A stretch of 64,000 bases of DNA from Roseimaritima ulvae (GTDB lineage: Bacteria > Planctomycetota > Planctomycetia > Pirellulales > Pirellulaceae). Within the stretch, counting starts at the first letter, position 1. Every line of letters starts with the position of its first letter. The notes below the pieces were generated by a model that was given only the letters and a program-made list of their open reading frames with translations, was not told the origin of the DNA and made no database searches. Below, one piece after another: positions 59,755 to 64,000 of this stretch. Both the position numbers and the translations under genes were made by a program. The stretch spans positions 682,001 to 746,000 of the forward strand of contig NZ_CP042914.1 of the NCBI RefSeq assembly GCF_008065135.1. Direction: 5' to 3'.

Positions 59755-60909
59755 ATGACCGACGGATCGTCTACGGTGCCTTTGTTGGATGTCGCCCGCG
59801 GCAACAGCCCGCTCCGCGAAGCCTTTATGGAAGCCTTGGAAAAGGTGGTCGACAGCGGCCGATTCTTATTTGGCCCCGATGTGGCTCAACTGGAACAGGA
59901 AGTCGCCTCGTTTTCGCAGGTCGATTCGGCCGTCGGTTGTGCCTCGGGCAGCGATGCACTGCTGTTGGCCATGATGGCGCTGAATATCGGCCCCGGCGAT
60001 GAAGTCATCGTGCCCAGCTTTACGTTCTTCGCATCGGTCAGCTGCATCACCCGCGTGGGCGCCACGCCCGTGTTTGTCGATATCTGCCCCGATACGTTTA
60101 ATGTCGATCCCGCGGCGATCGAATCGGCTATCACGCCGGCCACCAAAGCCATCATCCCGGTGCACCTGTTCGGCCAATGTGCGCAGATCGATCAAATCTG
60201 CAACATCGCCGCTCAGCACAACATTCCAGTGGTCGAAGACGCCGCGCAGTCGATCGGCGCCGCCTACCACAGTCGCCCGGCAGGCAGCTGGGGACAGGTC
60301 GGATGTTTCAGCTTCTACCCCACCAAAAACCTCGGCGGAATGGGCGACGGCGGCATGCTTTCGACCACCGATCCGGCGATGGCCGACCGGCTGCGATTGT
60401 TCGCCGGCCATGGCATGCGGCCGCGGTATTATCACAAAGTTGTCGGCATCAACAGCCGCTTGGATTCGTTCCAAGCCGCGGTGTTGCGAGTCAAATTCGA
60501 ACGGCTGCCCGAAGCTATCCGGGCGCGGCAGGAAAACGCCGCTCGCTATACACATCTGTTGGGCGAAGCGGTTGGCGACGGCGAACTGGGGCTGCCCCAG
60601 GTCGATCCGGATGCCTTCCACGTCTGGAATCAGTACAGCCTGCGAGTCCGTGAAGGTCGACGCGACGACCTGCGAGCGTTCCTCAGCGGACGCGGCGTGG
60701 GCACAGAAATCTATTACCCAATTCCGGTGCATCGCCAAGAATGTTATCAGGATCAGGCTTTCGCTCAGGTGGATTTGCCTGAAACCGACGCGGCTTGCAG
60801 TGAGATCCTGAACCTGCCGATGTTCCCCGAATTGACCGAAGCGGAACAGCGGACCGTGGTCGAACAGATCCGGCAGTTCTACGTCCAAGGCGCCCGCTCC
60901 GCGGCCTAG
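59755..60909 (+). CDS. DegT/DnrJ/EryC1/StrS-family PLP aminotransferase
   Basis: ATG 59755 gives 384 residues. The sugar-aminotransferase family is clear: VPLLDVARGNSPLREAFMEALEKVVDSGRFLFGPDVAQLE, CASGSDALLLAMMAL, VPSFTFFASVSCITRVGATPVFVD, PVHLFGQCAQIDQI, VEDAAQSIGAAYH and the PLP-lysine in SFYPTKNLGGMGDGGM. It most likely aminates a keto-sugar nucleotide for cell-surface glycan. The downstream convergent gene is a WecG-type glycosyltransferase, which supports a surface-polysaccharide region. No nucleotide-sugar dehydratase is in view. Confidence 0.94.
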   Translation: MTDGSSTVPLLDVARGNSPLREAFMEALEKVVDSGRFLFGPDVAQLEQEVASFSQVDSAVGCASGSDALLLAMMALNIGPGDEVIVPSFTFFASVSCITRVGATPVFVDICPDTFNVDPAAIESAITPATKAIIPVHLFGQCAQIDQICNIAAQHNIPVVEDAAQSIGAAYHSRPAGSWGQVGCFSFYPTKNLGGMGDGGMLSTTDPAMADRLRLFAGHGMRPRYYHKVVGINSRLDSFQAAVLRVKFERLPEAIRARQENAARYTHLLGEAVGDGELGLPQVDPDAFHVWNQYSLRVREGRRDDLRAFLSGRGVGTEIYYPIPVHRQECYQDQAFAQVDLPETDAACSEILNLPMFPELTEAEQRTVVEQIRQFYVQGARSAA

Positions 60910-60919
60910 CCTCTAAACA

Positions 60920-60988
60920 CGTAGCTACGCTCGCTAGAGCGTGGGAGCAGTACGGACAATTCCCCGCCGTCTGGCGACGGTAGCTACG
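60920..60988. repeat. Pair of GTAGC hairpins in opposite orientation
   Basis: 60920-60945 (ACGCTC stem, loop GCTA) and 60963-60988 (ACCGTC-like stem, inverted) form a facing pair between convergent genes, a BIME-like layout. Confidence 0.85.
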
Positions 60989-61005
60989 TTAGGTTTTCCA
61001 ACGTC

Positions 61006-61809
61006 TTACTTCACCACGTCGCGCAACAAGGCTTTCGCCAAGAAGGCGGCGTTGCCAGCGTAACGCGGTACCAACCGGCGGGGATCGTGGGCCATGCGGT
61101 AGGCCCATTCCAAACCGGTTTTCTGAAAGAATTTGGGCGCTCGTTTGGCCGCGCCGGCGACAAAGTCGAAGGATGCTCCCAGCTGGATGCTGACCGGCAC
61201 GCCCAGTTGCTGGTAACGCTCGTAGATCCAACGTTCGCCCTTGGGCTGGCCGAAGGCGACCAGCAGGATATCGGGCCGGGCCGCGCGGATGCGCTCCTGC
61301 TGAGCGGCTTCTTCGTCGGCGGTTAATTTGCGAAACGGTGGCGATTCGACGCCCGCGATGCGGCAGCCGGGATAACGCTCGCAGAGTCCATCGGCGCAGG
61401 CTTGAGCGACCCCTTCGGCGGCTCCCAGCAGATACAGGCTCCAACCCTCACGAGCCGAACGTTCGCCCAGCCGGTAGATCATTTCGCTGCCGGCAACCCG
61501 TTCGGGCAACGGATTCATTTCGGCTTTCGAACGCCATACGATCGGTTGGCCGTCGGCTAGAATTAAAGCCGCGTCGCGATTGACGGGCCACAGGTCGGGC
61601 TGCCCGTCGGCCAGCATGACGTAATTCAAATTGGCGGTGATCAGGTACCGTGGGTCGCCATCGGCAATCATCTGACCGATGCAGTCCAGCGATTGCTCCA
61701 GCGTCAGCTGCGAAAACGGCAAACCCCACACGTCGACGGTCGGCGGCGGCACGAAGGCGTCCGGGCGGGCAGCTTTGAAAGAGACGGATACGGGGATCGC
61801 GATCGACAT
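61006..61809 (-). CDS. WecG/TagA/CpsF-family glycosyltransferase
   Basis: 267 residues (GT26). VDVWGLPFSQLTLEQSLDCIGQMI, ITANLNYVMLADGQPDLWPVN, ALILADGQPIVWRSKAEMNPLPERVAGSEMIYRL and the end segment PDILLVAFGQPKGERWIYERY plus SIQLGASFDFVAGAAKRAPKFFQKTGLEWAYRMAHDP form the family pattern, including the conserved basic end that binds lipid carrier. It transfers N-acetylmannosaminuronate-like sugar or similar onto lipid-linked GlcNAc in teichoic/enterobacterial-antigen-type paths; substrate is not known here. Adjacent to the DegT aminotransferase. Confidence 0.95.
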   Translation of the reverse strand: MSIAIPVSVSFKAARPDAFVPPPTVDVWGLPFSQLTLEQSLDCIGQMIADGDPRYLITANLNYVMLADGQPDLWPVNRDAALILADGQPIVWRSKAEMNPLPERVAGSEMIYRLGERSAREGWSLYLLGAAEGVAQACADGLCERYPGCRIAGVESPPFRKLTADEEAAQQERIRAARPDILLVAFGQPKGERWIYERYQQLGVPVSIQLGASFDFVAGAAKRAPKFFQKTGLEWAYRMAHDPRRLVPRYAGNAAFLAKALLRDVVK

Positions 61810-61942
61810 CGGTGGGACTCTCGGGGGACTGGACGGCTCACCTGAAACCTATCTCTTGGCTACACTTGCACACGGATTTCAGCCGAGGGTTCGGCTGGCA
61901 AACATTACCCCGCGTCGCGGTCGTAGCGGATATAACGGAACC

Positions 61943-63112
61943 ATGGACACACATACGGTCGTATTGTCACTCGAAGGCTTGGCGATCGCCCCGCTGGGCC
62001 CCTACGGTTGCTCCTGGAATCAGACGCCGACGCTGGACACCCTGGCCGCCTCGGGGGCCGTTTTTGATCGGTGTATTGTGCCCACCGATGATCCCCTCGC
62101 CGTCCTTGATGCGCTGTGGCGGCAGTTGCCCGGCGGGCATCGGTTCAGCGTGGTCAGCGATGACCGTCGAGCGGTCGAGCTGGCAGGCGGCCACGACTGC
62201 TCCGAAGTCCTCTGGGTGGATGTGCCCGAAACGTCCGAGCCGGCGGACGATGTGGTGGACACGGCTTTGGCGCAGGTGTTGGCCAGTGGCATGGAAAGCC
62301 TGCAGCGCAGCCAAGCCGAATCGGATCCGCCGGCCCTGGTTTGGCTGCACAGCGATTTTCTGGTTCGCCGCTGGGACGCTCCCCGCCGTCTGCTGCCCTT
62401 CGACCGGTGGGCGGACGAACAGGAAGACAACGGCCCGCCTGAAGAACACGAAGCTCTTACAGCGGCCGACGAAGCCGACGCTCCGACCGATCGCATCGCC
62501 AACTTTTACGAGGTGGTCGAACCGCCGCGGCTGCGCTGGGAATCGAATCACGACCCCGACGTTACGCTGGCCTGGATGCACACCTACGCCGCCCAAGTGC
62601 TGTTGCTTGATCACTTGTTGTCGGTGGTTCTGGACGCTGTCGCCGACACCCCGACGCGTCTGATCGTGATCGGGACCAGCGGGTTTGCATTGGGCGAAAA
62701 CCAACACTTCGGCTGCTGCGGCCCGTTGCACAGCCCGCGGATCCAAGTCCCTGTGATCGGCTGTGGTCCACGGATCCCGATCGCGCGTTGCGGCCAACCC
62801 TGCACGCCGGTCGCCGCGCTGAACACGCTGCTGGGCGTGCCACAGGCCGCTGGGTCGGCCAACGAACGCGGCGATCTGTTATCGCCGGCCGCCTGGGCGA
62901 CCGACTGCGCTGGCTACCAACCGTCGGTGCGGACCGTCGCCAGCGATGGGGCGGAGGGCCTGACCACGCCGGACTGGTATTATTATCGCGACGCCGAAAC
63001 GCCAATGCGGGACGGTGAGCAGCTGTTCGTCAAGCCGGATGACCGCGGCGATGTGAATAACGTGGGCAGCCGGCTGCCCGAGGTGTTGCAGCAGGTCCGC
63101 GAACTGCTGTGA
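61943..63112 (+). CDS. Alkaline-phosphatase-superfamily (sulfatase-like) protein, degenerate
   Basis: ATG 61943 gives 389 residues; an upstream open frame overlapping wecG antisense is rejected. The opening VVLSLEGLAIAPLGPYGCSWNQTPTLDTLAASGAVFDRC closely follows the sulfatase N-terminus (normally ending with ...DRLAxEGxxFxNxY), and LIVIGTSGFALGENQHF matches a later DHG strand. The metal-binding Asp pair and the Cys/Ser nucleophile motif (CxPxR) are absent, so catalysis is unlikely. The residues CGCGPRIP-type loops near 265-275 may be structural. The C-terminal 80 residues are unlike the family. A binding or scaffold function is inferred. Confidence 0.72.
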   Translation: MDTHTVVLSLEGLAIAPLGPYGCSWNQTPTLDTLAASGAVFDRCIVPTDDPLAVLDALWRQLPGGHRFSVVSDDRRAVELAGGHDCSEVLWVDVPETSEPADDVVDTALAQVLASGMESLQRSQAESDPPALVWLHSDFLVRRWDAPRRLLPFDRWADEQEDNGPPEEHEALTAADEADAPTDRIANFYEVVEPPRLRWESNHDPDVTLAWMHTYAAQVLLLDHLLSVVLDAVADTPTRLIVIGTSGFALGENQHFGCCGPLHSPRIQVPVIGCGPRIPIARCGQPCTPVAALNTLLGVPQAAGSANERGDLLSPAAWATDCAGYQPSVRTVASDGAEGLTTPDWYYYRDAETPMRDGEQLFVKPDDRGDVNNVGSRLPEVLQQVRELL

Positions 63113-63249
63113 CGAGCCTGGTTTGCCGATGAGAAACGTAGGCTAGCGGTGGCCGGCCGAGATGTGCTGCCAAATTTGTCGATATACTGCCCGTTTCATG
63201 GACTATTGCCCGTCGCATGGGCTCTGGAGCCTGGGAGGCTTGAATCATC

Positions 63250-64000
63250 GTGCTGTTGTTTGCAATCGGTAATGTGGGTTGGACGATTCTGGGCGCCCTG
63301 GCGGTGGCCTGTGTGGGGCTGGTCGTGTTGGCGGTGGTCAGTCCGCGCCGGTTTGTCCGCTTCATCGTGCGACCGATCCTGGAAATGTTGTATCGCAAAC
63401 AGGTCGTCGGTGGCGAGAATCTGCCGCGTGATGGCGGCGCCGTGCTGATCTGTAATCACGTCTCCTGGTTGGACGGCATCCTGCTGCTATGGCTGCTGCC
63501 GCGCAACGCTCGGTTCATCGTCGATGGCGGCAATTTTGATGGTCGCGTGGCCCGCTATTTGGCGTCCGCCTTCGATACGATTCTGATGACGGCCAATCCC
63601 AAATCGATCGCTCGGGCGCTGAAGACCGGCCGCGAAGGGTTGCTGCAGGGCGACCAGATCGCGATCTTTCCCGAAGGCACGATTACCCGCAGCGGACAAC
63701 TGCAAGCCTTTCGGCCCGGCGTCACCAAACTGCTCAAGGGCAATGACGTGCCGATCGTGCCGATGTGGTTGGAGGGCATGTGGGGCAGCGTGTTTAGTTT
63801 TTCCAAAGGCAAGTTCTTCTGGAAATTGCCTTCCCTACCGCGTCGCTCGCTGGCCCTGCACATCGGCAAACCGCTGCCGCATGATACGCCGCTGGAAAAA
63901 ATGCGCAGCGAAGTTCAACGGTTGGGCGCCGAAGCCATGATCGCCGCTCGACAGCAAATGCCGGTCTTGCCGCAGCGGATCATTCGTACCTGGAAACGTC
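63250..64000 (+). CDS. PlsC-type acyltransferase, N-terminal part
   Basis: GTG 63250 with GGGAGG upstream. 250 codons are visible and the frame is open at the right edge. Membrane helices (LLFAIGNVGWTILGALAVACVGLVVLAVV) precede the LPLAT domain with VLICNHVSWLDGILLLW (H-x4-D), IAIFPEGTITRSG and VPIVPMWLEG. The end RIIRTWKR resembles the junction before an AMP-ligase half in Aas-type proteins, so a fusion may continue beyond the window. It acylates lysophosphatidate or lysophospholipid in the inner membrane. Directly downstream of the sulfatase-like gene. Confidence 0.9.
   Translation, partial: MLLFAIGNVGWTILGALAVACVGLVVLAVVSPRRFVRFIVRPILEMLYRKQVVGGENLPRDGGAVLICNHVSWLDGILLLWLLPRNARFIVDGGNFDGRVARYLASAFDTILMTANPKSIARALKTGREGLLQGDQIAIFPEGTITRSGQLQAFRPGVTKLLKGNDVPIVPMWLEGMWGSVFSFSKGKFFWKLPSLPRRSLALHIGKPLPHDTPLEKMRSEVQRLGAEAMIAARQQMPVLPQRIIRTWKR

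Overview
The window reads as a chromosome segment of a high-GC planctomycete, most likely of the Pirellulaceae type. This is inferred from gene content: a yicC-gmk-rpoZ-coaC cluster with a planctomycete-like omega subunit, secretin N-domain and GspE/GspF proteins, a response-regulator/Hanks-kinase hybrid, exported proteins with RGG tails, a sulfatase-fold protein, and very repeat-rich intergenic DNA. No rRNA, tRNA, CRISPR array, prophage or transposase gene was seen. About 53 protein genes are supported.

Layout. 1-7.2 kb (minus): a partial HEAT-like exported protein and a type II secretion/type IV pilus set (GspF, GspE, a secretin-like protein apparently without a secretin barrel). 7.4-8.5 kb: a ParE-type toxin-antitoxin pair between long direct repeats. 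8.5-15.7 kb: astA, a double-module U32 protein, a five-copy 176-bp tandem array with a 319-bp inverted-repeat element, an exported glycosidase-like propeller protein and an SRPBCC protein. 16.3-20.8 kb: a methyltransferase-like gene coupled to a very large SMC-like protein with degenerate ATPase motifs and two DUF4332-like domains. 21-28.5 kb: recG, then coaC-rpoZ-gmk-yicC, secG, tpiA and aroF. 28.7-33.3 kb: an HMA-like membrane protein, cbiX, a DJ-1/PfpI protein, and a TIM-barrel gene with thiS and thiG. 33.6-41 kb: a REC-HATPase fusion, two exported proteins of unknown function, an ExeA-like ATPase, rsmE, an EVE protein and another exported protein. 41-45 kb: dnaG-rpoD. 45.4-53.7 kb: a Cys-rich lipoprotein, serine acetyltransferase, a DUF559 gene inside an inverted-repeat cassette, sucA, cytidine deaminase, pyrimidine-nucleoside phosphorylase and an HtrA-type protease. 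53.7-64 kb: a seven-copy 75-bp array, a PIN-TRAM membrane protein, a GspF-like protein with a REC-Ser/Thr kinase, a TlpA-like protein, a DegT aminotransferase, a WecG-type glycosyltransferase, a sulfatase-fold protein and a partial PlsC-type acyltransferase.

The most distinctive feature is the intergenic DNA. Nearly every gap holds short palindromes from several families. The largest share a foot reading GTAGC followed by a hairpin with a loop of the form GCNA. Between copies the stems change on both arms together while the loop stays the same. They occur singly, as inverted pairs and as tandem arrays, and in several places they provide the stop codon of the adjacent gene. This resembles REP/BIME elements, which in enterobacteria are bound by RAYT (Y1 HUH) transposases at a GTAG foot. 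No RAYT gene lies in this window, so that link is inference.

Functional groupings: precursor and RNA metabolism (gmk, rpoZ, yicC, coaC), replication/transcription initiation (dnaG, rpoD), secretion (SecG, two GspF-like proteins, GspE, secretin-like protein, ExeA-like ATPase), thiamine thiazole synthesis (thiS, thiG), tetrapyrrole metal insertion (cbiX), central carbon metabolism (tpiA, sucA), aromatic synthesis (aroF), and cell-surface glycan/lipid synthesis (DegT, WecG, PlsC).
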